Positions 26,691 to 33,836 of a stretch of 64,000 nucleotides of DNA are shown here, piece after piece. The DNA is from Kineothrix sp. IPX-CK (GTDB lineage Bacteria; Bacillota; Clostridia; Lachnospirales; Lachnospiraceae). The translations under genes were made by a program, and so were the position numbers. The notes below the pieces were generated by a model that was not told the origin of the DNA, ran no database searches, and was given only the letters and a program-made list of their open reading frames with translations. The stretch spans positions 1,116,001 through 1,180,000 of the forward strand of contig NZ_CP146256.1 in NCBI RefSeq assembly GCF_039134705.1. Reading direction: 5' to 3'. Numbering within the stretch: the first letter of the stretch is position 1; each line of letters starts with the position of its first letter.

Positions 26691-26747
26691 TGATTTAAGT
26701 TACGCTGTATTGCACTAAAACAATAAAGTCCCGAGAGGAGAAATAAA

Positions 26748-28136
26748 ATGTCAGAAAAGAAGATCCCATATAAAATATATCTGGAAGAAAGCGAGATGCC
26801 GAAGCAGTGGTATAATGTACGTGCAGATATGAAGAACAAACCGGAGCCGCTATTGAATCCGGGCACCCTGAAGCCGATGACCTTCGAGGAGCTCCAAGGT
26901 GTGTTCTGCGATGAGCTGGTAAAGCAGGAACTGAACGATACGGATGCCTACATCGATATTCCGGAGGAAATCAGGAACTTTTACAAGATGTACCGCCCGG
27001 CGCCCCTTGTCCGTGCTTATTGTCTGGAGAAAAAGCTGGAAACGCCCGCAAAGATTTATTATAAATTCGAAGGAAACAACACAAGTGGAAGCCATAAACT
27101 CAACTCAGCCATTGCACAGGCTTATTATGCGAAGGAACAAGGCCTGAAAGGCGTAACTACAGAGACCGGAGCGGGGCAGTGGGGGACAGCCCTTTCCATG
27201 GCGTGCTCATACTTCGATTTGGACTGCCGCGTATATATGGTAAAGGTATCTTATGAACAGAAGCCGTTTCGCCGTGAGGTGATGCGCACTTATGGAGCGC
27301 AGGTAACACCTTCTCCATCCGATACAACTAACGTTGGCCGTAAGATTCTGGAGGAGTTCCCCGGAACGGGCGGAAGCCTCGGCTGCGCTATTTCCGAAGC
27401 GGTAGAAGCTGCTACCAGTATGGAGGGTTATCGTTATGTGCTTGGAAGCGTGCTGTCTCAGGTGCTTTTACATCAATCGATTATCGGTGAAGAGACCAAG
27501 GCGGCCCTTAAGAAATATGACATTAAGCCGGATATCATTATAGGGTGTGCAGGCGGCGGATCTAACTTAGGTGGATTGATTTCTCCTTTTGTAGGAGAAA
27601 AGCTAAGAGGTGAAGCGGATTACCGCATCATAGCGGTGGAACCGGCATCCTGCCCCAGCCTTACGAGAGGAAAGTATGTATATGATTTCTGCGATACGGG
27701 CAAGGTATGTCCGCTTGCGAAGATGTATACGCTTGGAAGCGGATTTATGCCCGCACCGAATCATGCAGGAGGCTTACGTTATCACGGAATGAGTTCTGTT
27801 GTTTCTCAGTTGTATCACGATGGTTTATTGGAAGCGATAGCCGTGGAGCAGACCTCTGTCTTCGAGGCAGCAGAAAAGTTTGCGAGAGTAGAGGGCATAC
27901 TTCCTGCGCCGGAGAGCTCTCATGCAATAAAAGTTGCAATCGACGAAGCGCTGAAGTGCAAAGAGACAGGAGAAGAAAAGACCATCGTTTTCGGACTTAC
28001 CGGTACCGGATACTTTGACATGGTGGCTTATGAGAAATTCCATAATGGAGAAATGTCGGATTATGTCCCTACTGATGAGGATTTGGCGAAAGGATTTGCA
28101 GGAATTCCTTCATTTCCGGGAAATGAAGTTTTTTAG
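26748..28136 (+). CDS. trpB: TrpB2-type tryptophan synthase beta chain
   Basis: 462 residues, longer than TrpB1 (about 400), as expected for TrpB2. The PLP lysine lies in TSGSHKLN (about residue 116) and the phosphate-binding loop is CAGGGSNLGG (about 267). It condenses indole with serine to give tryptophan. No trpA or other trp genes are nearby, the usual case for TrpB2, which may salvage free indole. GAGAGGAGAAATAAA precedes the ATG. Confidence 0.92.
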   Translation: MSEKKIPYKIYLEESEMPKQWYNVRADMKNKPEPLLNPGTLKPMTFEELQGVFCDELVKQELNDTDAYIDIPEEIRNFYKMYRPAPLVRAYCLEKKLETPAKIYYKFEGNNTSGSHKLNSAIAQAYYAKEQGLKGVTTETGAGQWGTALSMACSYFDLDCRVYMVKVSYEQKPFRREVMRTYGAQVTPSPSDTTNVGRKILEEFPGTGGSLGCAISEAVEAATSMEGYRYVLGSVLSQVLLHQSIIGEETKAALKKYDIKPDIIIGCAGGGSNLGGLISPFVGEKLRGEADYRIIAVEPASCPSLTRGKYVYDFCDTGKVCPLAKMYTLGSGFMPAPNHAGGLRYHGMSSVVSQLYHDGLLEAIAVEQTSVFEAAEKFARVEGILPAPESSHAIKVAIDEALKCKETGEEKTIVFGLTGTGYFDMVAYEKFHNGEMSDYVPTDEDLAKGFAGIPSFPGNEVF

Positions 28137-28145
28137 GCTTGGGAC

Positions 28146-28174
28146 TTGACATTTATATAAGAAGCATGTAAAAT
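28146..28174 (+). promoter_or_regulatory. Promoter for tRNA-Arg
   Basis: TTGACA (28146-28151), 17-base spacer, TAAAAT (28169-28174), 39 bases before the tRNA. Confidence 0.7.
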
Positions 28175-28212
28175 AAAAATCGTTGCGAACGAGAATGACG
28201 TTTGCAACGGAT

Positions 28213-28286
28213 GTGTGCTTAGCTCAGCTGGATAGAGCGTTTGGCTACGGACCAAAAGGTCGGGGGTTCGAATCCTCTAGCGCACG
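28213..28286 (+). tRNA. tRNA-Arg (anticodon ACG)
   Basis: The acceptor GTGTGCT (28213-28219) pairs with AGCGCAC (28279-28285); anticodon stem TTTGG/CCAAA holds loop CTACGGA, so the anticodon is ACG. D loop and GTTCGAATC T-arm are standard; the CCA end is not encoded. Confidence 0.95.
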
Positions 28287-28314
28287 TAGAACGTGCGGTT
28301 GTGCACGTATAGAG

Positions 28315-28346
28315 CCCTGCAGGTGAAAGCTTGCAGGGTTTTTTAT
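28315..28346 (+). terminator. Terminator after tRNA-Arg
   Basis: CCCTGCA pairs with TGCAGGG around GGTGAAAGCT, followed by TTTTTT. Confidence 0.88.
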
Positions 28347-28351
28347 CTTAT

Positions 28352-28642
28352 AGGATTAGGGTGTCAAAAGGTCCTTTTGCGAACGTCTCTAGGCAATATG
28401 CTCAAAACAAAAAGATTCCTGCGCCGAATTCCAATATATAAGAAGTTCTAATTCTCAGTCTATTCGCGCCAAACATACCAGAAAACAAAAAACTCGCTGC
28501 GCTCAAACAGTTTTGTTTTCTGTTATGGCTCAAATATCCAGAGAAAGAACTTCTAAATATTTACATAGGCGCAGTCATTCTTTTTGTTTTGGTCATATTG
28601 ACCAGAATGTATTTATAAAGGACCTTTTGACACCCTAATCCT
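28352..28642. mobile_element. MITE-like element: 291-bp imperfect palindrome with 26-bp perfect terminal repeats
   Basis: The ends (28352-28377 and 28617-28642) are exact reverse complements over 26 bases, beginning AGGATTAGGG. Moving inward, further blocks mirror each other (CAATATG near 28394 against 28594-28600; CAAAACAAAAAGA near 28402 against about 28580; GAAGTTCT against AGAACTTC), ending in a 12-base perfect stem CAGAAAACAAAA (28479-28490) against 28511-28522 with a 20-base loop. No protein frame is present. The whole element would fold into one long hairpin if transcribed. TAT flanks both ends and could be a target duplication. Confidence 0.65.
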
Positions 28643-28643
28643 T

Positions 28644-28800
28644 ATAGGAAAGTGCTCCTATAAGATAAAAGCTCTTCGGACAGAATGCGCAGCTACGCGC
28701 GCGGAACAAAAGCTGTGCCGGCAAAGTATTAGGATGCATGAGTGTGCGAAGCACACTTTTATTATGTAACAGTAACAAGTGCTGTACTTTTGTTCCGGGC
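28644..28800 (+). repeat. Dispersed non-coding repeat, copy B
   Basis: Begins with ATAGGAAAGTGCTCCTAT, then GCGCAGCTACGCGCGCGGAA, CAAAAGCTGTGC, a perfect AGTGTGC-GAA-GCACACT hairpin (28741-28757) and an inverted CTTTTGTTCCGG near 28790. It aligns over about 105 bases with 44460-44570 and partly with 12239-12308. The rest of the gap to 28983 has a second TAGGAAAATGCTCCTA block at 28907-28922 and no gene that I can support. Confidence 0.65.
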
Positions 28801-28983
28801 ATTTGAACAAATCATCTTGCATCCGCAATTTTTATAAACTATAATATTTTATATCGACGAAAACTCGGACATATTGTTGGTATGGCTCGAGTTTTGTTTT
28901 ATGTAATAGGAAAATGCTCCTATCACATAAGAATGGATGCGCTAAGACCGGAACCTTTCCAATGAAAAAGGAGAAGACTACAA

Positions 28984-29805
28984 ATGAGAAATGAGACATT
29001 GGATTACAGCGAATATATTGAAATCGCGCAAGGAGTTTACTGGGTTGGTTTTGCGGACGAGAACATGGGACTGCACTGTAATCCCTATCTGGTCGTGGAT
29101 GAAGGAGAAGCGGTCTTGATCGACAGCGGAAGCAGGGATGATTTCAGTACGGTAATGCTGAAGATTCTGCGGACAGGAACGAGTCCGAGCCAGATTAAGC
29201 ATTTGATATACCAGCATTACGATCCTGATTTATGCGCCAACATTCCGCATATGGAGGCCATGATCAACAGCGATGACTTGAAAATCATTTCTCACCGTGA
29301 GAATAACCTTTTTATTAACTATTACTCGGCAAAATCACCGAAGCTCTGCATTGAACAGATGGGAATGCAGTTTGAATTTGCAAGCGGCAGACGCCTGCAA
29401 TTTATCAGGACGCCCTATTCTCATTCTCCCGGCAGCTTTGTTACTTATGATACGAAGACAAAAGTACTGTTCAGCAGCGATATTTTCGGAAGCTATGATT
29501 ACAACTGGCATCTTTATACACAGATAGATGAGCGCTGTATAGACTGTCTGGTACAGGAAGTTTGTCCCTATACGAACAAGAATTGTCAGATAGAAGGCAT
29601 TTGCAATTTCCATAAGCATAATATGACATCCAAGAGGGCATTGATTTATGCACTGGAGAAAATAGAGGAACTGGATATTTCCCTTATCGCTCCGCAGCAC
29701 GGAAGCATTCTTCATACCAGCGCTGCCAGGAAAGCGGTTATAGCGCATTTGAAGGCTTTGATCAACGTGGGGATTGATTATTTCTTAGAGGAGGAGAACT
29801 GTTGA
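28984..29805 (+). CDS. Oxygen-binding diiron (ODP) metallo-beta-lactamase-fold protein
   Basis: 273 residues. Metal ligands fit the flavodiiron/ODP pattern: H78-x-D80-x-D82, H147, D166 (18 residues later) and H239. In flavodiiron proteins the second ligand is Glu; here it is Asp, and the extra zinc-hydrolase His is absent, which argues for a diiron oxygen or NO site rather than a hydrolase. There is no flavodoxin domain. Five cysteines sit between residues 185 and 207 (C185, C188, C194, C201, C207) and might bind another metal or cluster. It overlaps the HD-GYP gene by four bases, so it is very likely a sensor for that enzyme. Confidence 0.85.
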   Translation: MRNETLDYSEYIEIAQGVYWVGFADENMGLHCNPYLVVDEGEAVLIDSGSRDDFSTVMLKILRTGTSPSQIKHLIYQHYDPDLCANIPHMEAMINSDDLKIISHRENNLFINYYSAKSPKLCIEQMGMQFEFASGRRLQFIRTPYSHSPGSFVTYDTKTKVLFSSDIFGSYDYNWHLYTQIDERCIDCLVQEVCPYTNKNCQIEGICNFHKHNMTSKRALIYALEKIEELDISLIAPQHGSILHTSAARKAVIAHLKALINVGIDYFLEEENC

Positions 29806-31049
29806 AACTGGCGAAAGAAATTATAGCTGAAATGGAAGAGACGCAGTCGAGGCCTTATACGGACGAATATATAAAGACTGTTTTCGATTATTTTGCAAAT
29901 CAAATCGATAACTGCATACAGACAAAGCTGGTTTCGGAGCTTATGACCAGATACGCGGAGGTGTCGAGGCGTCTGGAGAGGAGCGATGCGAGTCTTAGGG
30001 AAGCGCAGGAAATTGCCTTGCTGGGCAATTGGGATTTGGATGTCAGGACAAAGGAACTGGGCTGGTCCCACACGACGAGCAAGATATTGGGGCTTGGAGA
30101 TGATGAAAAGTCGAATCTGAACACCTTTTTTGACAAGGTTCATCCGGAGGATAGGAAAAAGGCAATGCGGATTTTGGATGGTTTCATGGAGGGTGCCGAA
30201 TTGCCTGAGCTGCGCTATCGTTTGGTTATGGAGGAAGGAAGAATCAAATGGGTTCATATACGCAGTGTGGTTTTACGTGATTCAGGCGGAGAAGCAATAT
30301 CGGTGCACGGGACGATTCAGGATATTACCGCGGCGAAGACAGCCGAGGAAAAAATGACGGAGTACAACAATCATTTAGAAGATTTGGTTAGGGAAAAGGT
30401 TGAGGAAATATCGGCTTCTCAGATAGCTACCATCCATGCGCTTGTGAAGCTGGCGGAGTCCAGGGACGACGATACGGGCGAGCATATTGTGAGAACGGCC
30501 CGGTATTGCAGCCTCATGGCAAGGAAGCTTTGGGAGTTGGGAGCATATCCTGATGAAATAGACGAGGCCTTCATAAAAAATATAGAAAAAGCGGGCCCGT
30601 TGCATGACATCGGTAAGGTGGGAATCCCCGATGCCATCCTGTTAAAACCGGGGAAATTAACGCCTGAGGAATTCGAAATTATGAAGACTCACGTTACCAT
30701 CGGGTATGAAACGCTGTCCAGCATTGAGAAGAAATACAAGATGAATGATTTCATCAAAATGGGCATGGACATTGCTCTATGCCATCATGAGAAATGGGAT
30801 GGAAGCGGATATCCTAACCATATAAAGGGATCGGATATTCCGATATCTGCAAGGATCATGGCGTTGGCAGATGTATACGACGCGCTTCGCTCCAAGCGGG
30901 TATATAAGGAAAGCTTTTCTCATGAAAAGAGTGTTAACATCATTAAAGAAGGAAAAGGCAGTCATTTTGACCCGTTTCTGGTGGATATTTTTTTAGAAAA
31001 TGACGGAGAATTTTATGAAATATTTGAGGGAACAAATCATGTCTCATAA
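29802..31049 (+). CDS. PAS-HD-GYP cyclic-di-GMP phosphodiesterase
   Basis: 415 residues from TTG 29802, overlapping the upstream stop (TTGA) with GAGGAGGAG before it. A helical N-terminus (1-60) is followed by a PAS domain (about 65-180, with the DITAAKTAEE exit), a coiled linker (180-205) and an HD-GYP domain with HDIGK (269-273 region) and HHEKWDGSGYP (GYP about 336-338). HD-GYP enzymes use a two- or three-iron site to hydrolyse cyclic-di-GMP. Coupled translation with the ODP protein suggests oxygen- or redox-dependent output. Cytosolic. Confidence 0.9.
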   Translation: MKLAKEIIAEMEETQSRPYTDEYIKTVFDYFANQIDNCIQTKLVSELMTRYAEVSRRLERSDASLREAQEIALLGNWDLDVRTKELGWSHTTSKILGLGDDEKSNLNTFFDKVHPEDRKKAMRILDGFMEGAELPELRYRLVMEEGRIKWVHIRSVVLRDSGGEAISVHGTIQDITAAKTAEEKMTEYNNHLEDLVREKVEEISASQIATIHALVKLAESRDDDTGEHIVRTARYCSLMARKLWELGAYPDEIDEAFIKNIEKAGPLHDIGKVGIPDAILLKPGKLTPEEFEIMKTHVTIGYETLSSIEKKYKMNDFIKMGMDIALCHHEKWDGSGYPNHIKGSDIPISARIMALADVYDALRSKRVYKESFSHEKSVNIIKEGKGSHFDPFLVDIFLENDGEFYEIFEGTNHVS

Positions 31050-31875
31050 CAATCAAAAGAAAATAGCGGTAATTAACGATTTATCCGGTTTCGGGCGATG
31101 CTCTCTCACGGTATCGATGCCGATCATCTCCTATATGGGAGTACAGTGCTGTCCGGTACCCACTTCTATTTTTTCCAACCATACCGGATTCGAGGATTTC
31201 TTTTTTGATGATTATACGGATAGAATAGAGACCTATATTTCCAAGTGGCATAAGCTGGAGCTGGAGTTCGAGGGAATTGCTTCCGGATTCTTAGGTTCCA
31301 GGAAACAGATAGAAACGGTAATCCGCTTTATCGAAGAATTTCGAAGCGACAGGACTACGGTTGTAATCGATCCGGTGATGGGCGATCACGGCAGGATGTA
31401 TGCGACCTACACGGATGAGATGTGTGAGGAAATGGGACGGTTGGTGGCATATGCTGATATTATAACGCCCAACCTGACGGAATGTTGTAAGCTGACGAAG
31501 ACGCCGTATAAGGAAGCCGGCTGGAAGAAAAAAGAATTGTATGTCATGGCGGAGGCACTTTCTTGCCGCGGCCCGGCGAAAGTAGTTATTACAGGGATCC
31601 CGCAAGGCGAATTCATTGCGAATTATGTAATGGAAAGAGGGAAGGAGCCGAAGCTTATGCGCATTCATAAAGCGGGAACAGAACGCTCGGGAACGGGAGA
31701 TGTGTTCGCTTCTATTATAGCGGCGGACGCTGTAAACGGAGTGGATTTTGACCGGTCTGTAAAGAAGGCTTCCGACTTTGTGAAGAAATGTATTGTGAAA
31801 TCCGTGGAGATGGTCATTCCACAGACCGATGGTGTATGCTTTGAAGAAGTTTTGTATACACTGAAGAGAAACTGA
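31039..31875 (+). CDS. pdxY: Pyridoxamine/pyridoxal kinase
   Basis: 278 residues from ATG 31039, overlapping the HD-GYP gene by 11 bases; GAGGGA is upstream. Ribokinase-like fold with IAVINDLSGFGRCSLT at the start, VVIDPVMGDHGRMY in the middle and the anion-hole GTGD motif (ERSGTGDVFAS) near the C-terminus. These enzymes phosphorylate vitamin B6 vitamers to make PLP precursors. The pdxY versus pdxK choice is not certain. Confidence 0.85.
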   Translation: MSHNNQKKIAVINDLSGFGRCSLTVSMPIISYMGVQCCPVPTSIFSNHTGFEDFFFDDYTDRIETYISKWHKLELEFEGIASGFLGSRKQIETVIRFIEEFRSDRTTVVIDPVMGDHGRMYATYTDEMCEEMGRLVAYADIITPNLTECCKLTKTPYKEAGWKKKELYVMAEALSCRGPAKVVITGIPQGEFIANYVMERGKEPKLMRIHKAGTERSGTGDVFASIIAADAVNGVDFDRSVKKASDFVKKCIVKSVEMVIPQTDGVCFEEVLYTLKRN

Positions 31876-31889
31876 AAGGTATAATCGTT

Positions 31890-32495
31890 ATGATGACAAT
31901 TTTATATGAAGTGCACGATAATCTGTATGTGAATTTGACTAACCGCTGCCCTTGCGCCTGCACGTTTTGCCTGAGACAGACGAGGGAGGAAATGAATCAG
32001 TCGGGCAGCCTCTGGCTGGAAAGGGAACCGTCTGTGCAGGAGGTAAAGGACGAATTCGAAAAATTTGATATGACTAAATATAAGGAGGTAGTATTTTGCG
32101 GTTTTGGAGAGCCTACCGAGCGGTTGGAGGAGCTTTTGGAAATAGCAGGATACGTAAAAGAGAAGTTCAGGCTTCCGATACGGGTAAATACTAACGGACT
32201 CTCCGATTTAATCCATAAAAAGAATACGGCGCCTATGTTTGACGGCTGTGTGGACACTATATCCATAAGCTTGAATACGCCCAACAGAGAGGAATATTAC
32301 AGGTTAACCCGGAATAAATTCGGAGAAGAGGCTTTCGATGCACTTTTGAAATTTGCTGAAAATGTAAAACGGTATGTGCCTAAGGTTATACTTACAACGG
32401 TAGAAACTGCAATTACTGAAGAGGAGCAGGAAGAATGCCTGAAAATCTGTGATCTCTTAGGTGTTTCGTATCGTATCAGACCGTGGGAGGATTAA
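31890..32495 (+). CDS. TatD-associated type radical SAM protein
   Basis: 201 residues, short for a radical SAM enzyme. The cluster motif is CPCACTFC in LTNRCPCACTFCLRQ; FCGFGEPTER and VNTNGLSDL follow as in this group. I recognise the family often linked to, or fused with, TatD nucleases; no tatD gene is in this window. It follows the B6 kinase gene by 14 bases. The reaction is unknown. Confidence 0.82.
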   Translation: MMTILYEVHDNLYVNLTNRCPCACTFCLRQTREEMNQSGSLWLEREPSVQEVKDEFEKFDMTKYKEVVFCGFGEPTERLEELLEIAGYVKEKFRLPIRVNTNGLSDLIHKKNTAPMFDGCVDTISISLNTPNREEYYRLTRNKFGEEAFDALLKFAENVKRYVPKVILTTVETAITEEEQEECLKICDLLGVSYRIRPWED

Positions 32496-32504
32496 AACAA
32501 TAGC

Positions 32505-32542
32505 AATACCATATTGACAAATTTTATCAATATGGTATTATA
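32505..32542 (+). promoter_or_regulatory. Promoter with 13-9-13 palindrome upstream of perR
   Basis: TTGACA (32514-32519), 17-base spacer and ATTATA (32537-32542) are overlaid by a perfect inverted repeat AATACCATATTGA (32505-32517) and TCAATATGGTATT (32527-32539). The symmetry covers most of the promoter, so an operator is likely; it does not match the classic PerR/Fur box well. A terminator for the gene before is a weaker alternative because no T run follows. Confidence 0.55.
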
Positions 32543-32603
32543 TATTTAATGATACTGAGTATTATTAGCATATAATTTGATGATGTCAGAGCAGAGTCAA
32601 ATA

Positions 32604-32623
32604 CCTTGCAGCCAGCTGCGAGG
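32604..32623 (+). other. Hairpin in the perR leader
   Basis: CCTTGCAG pairs with CTGCGAGG around CCAG, within a leader of about 150 bases between promoter and start codon. The rest of this leader has no recognised riboswitch fold. Confidence 0.4.
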
Positions 32624-32701
32624 CATGAAGACTGAAGGCATTGCAAGCTGCATGTCCATTTGGTTTGTTGCTTTCGGGAGAATAACGAAGGGGTGATTCT
32701 C

Positions 32702-33121
32702 ATGGCGGAACGCAGAAATACTATACAGCAGGAAATCGTGGCTCAGACCTTACGTCAGATGCACGATCACCCTACGGCGGATGCCATTTATATTGAAATC
32801 TGCAATAAGCATTCGTCTATTAGCCGTGCCACCGTTTTTCGAATACTGAACCGGATGGCGGAAGAAGGACGCATACTTCGGATATCCAATGCCGGGGGAG
32901 GGGATAGGTTCGACTACGAGATTGAGAAGCATTATCATGTGCAGTGTAAGAAATGCGGCAGAATCAGCAATGTAAGTATGAAAAAATTTCCTGCGCTTGA
33001 GGAGGAAATTGAATGCTCATATGGCTATCGAATTATAGGGCATACCTTGCTTTTCGAAGGAATTTGTGAGGAATGTGACAAAAGTGTCGTTGAAAATGAC
33101 ACGGATGCGGCAGACTGTTGA
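32702..33121 (+). CDS. perR: Fur family peroxide regulator, PerR-like
   Basis: 139 residues from ATG 32702, after GAAGGGGTGATTCTC. The winged helix includes HPTADAIYIEICNKHSSISRATVFRILNRM; the regulatory metal region has DRFDYEIEKHYHVQC, where an Asp in place of Glu beside the histidines is typical of PerR; structural zinc cysteines are CKKC and CEEC. PerR represses oxidative defence genes until peroxide oxidises its bound iron. The adjacent rubrerythrin gene is a classic target. Assignment between PerR and other Fur members is good but not proven. Confidence 0.85.
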   Translation: MAERRNTIQQEIVAQTLRQMHDHPTADAIYIEICNKHSSISRATVFRILNRMAEEGRILRISNAGGGDRFDYEIEKHYHVQCKKCGRISNVSMKKFPALEEEIECSYGYRIIGHTLLFEGICEECDKSVVENDTDAADC

Positions 33122-33211
33122 CCGAATCGGTAATGGGGTGCACGAGCGGCAGACGGGATAATAATCTCAAGAAACCGTAAAAATAATCAAAAAGAAAAGG
33201 AGAACATGACT

Positions 33212-33751
33212 ATGGCAGATTTAAAGGGTACAAAAACAGAGGCTAACTTGAAAACAGCATTCGCAGGAGAATCCGAAGCAAGAAATAAATATACATATTA
33301 TGCTTCTAAGGCGAAGAAAGACGGGTATGTTCAGATAGCGGCTCTTTTCGAAGAGACGGCGAATAATGAGAAAGAGCATGCGAAAATATGGTTCAAGCTT
33401 CTTCATGACGGCATTGGCAGTACCATGGATAATCTGAAAGATGCAGCGGCAGGCGAGAATTACGAATGGACAGATATGTATGCCAAGTTTGCCAAAGAGG
33501 CGAAAGAAGAAGGCTTCACTAAAATCGCGATGCTGTTCGAAAGCGTAGCGAAGATCGAAAAGGAGCACGAGGAGAGGTATCTTAAGCTTCTTGCGAATAT
33601 CGAAGGGGATGCAGTATTCTCGAAGGATGGAGATGTTATCTGGCAGTGTGCGAACTGCGGTCATATCCATGTAGGAAAGAAAGCGCCTCAGATATGTCCT
33701 GTTTGCGATCATCCGCAGTCATATTTTCAGGTTAGAGCTGAGAATTATTAA
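33212..33751 (+). CDS. rbr: Rubrerythrin
   Basis: 179 residues from ATG 33212 (AAAAGGAG nine bases upstream; ATG 33206 is too close). The ferritin-like diiron domain shows [22 protein letters not shown] and EKEHEERY ligands; the C-terminal rubredoxin domain has CANCGHIH and CPVCDHP. It reduces hydrogen peroxide using electrons from rubredoxin or NADH systems, protecting anaerobes. Ninety bases downstream of perR; followed by a clear terminator. Confidence 0.95.
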   Translation: MADLKGTKTEANLKTAFAGESEARNKYTYYASKAKKDGYVQIAALFEETANNEKEHAKIWFKLLHDGIGSTMDNLKDAAAGENYEWTDMYAKFAKEAKEEGFTKIAMLFESVAKIEKEHEERYLKLLANIEGDAVFSKDGDVIWQCANCGHIHVGKKAPQICPVCDHPQSYFQVRAENY

Positions 33752-33775
33752 GATAAATGGCGTAGAATAAGCACA

Positions 33776-33811
33776 TCCGGTAAAGCTTCCTTAAGTTTTA
33801 CCGGATTTTTA
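33776..33811 (+). terminator. Terminator after rubrerythrin
   Basis: TCCGGTAAA pairs with TTTACCGGA, then TTTTT. Confidence 0.88.
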
Positions 33812-33836
33812 CAAATGTGAAGGGTGGACGAAGGCC

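Noticed and set aside
32560..32580. PerR box in the perR leader (ATTAT...ATAAT)
   Set aside because: The match is short and A/T-rich sequence makes it likely by chance.
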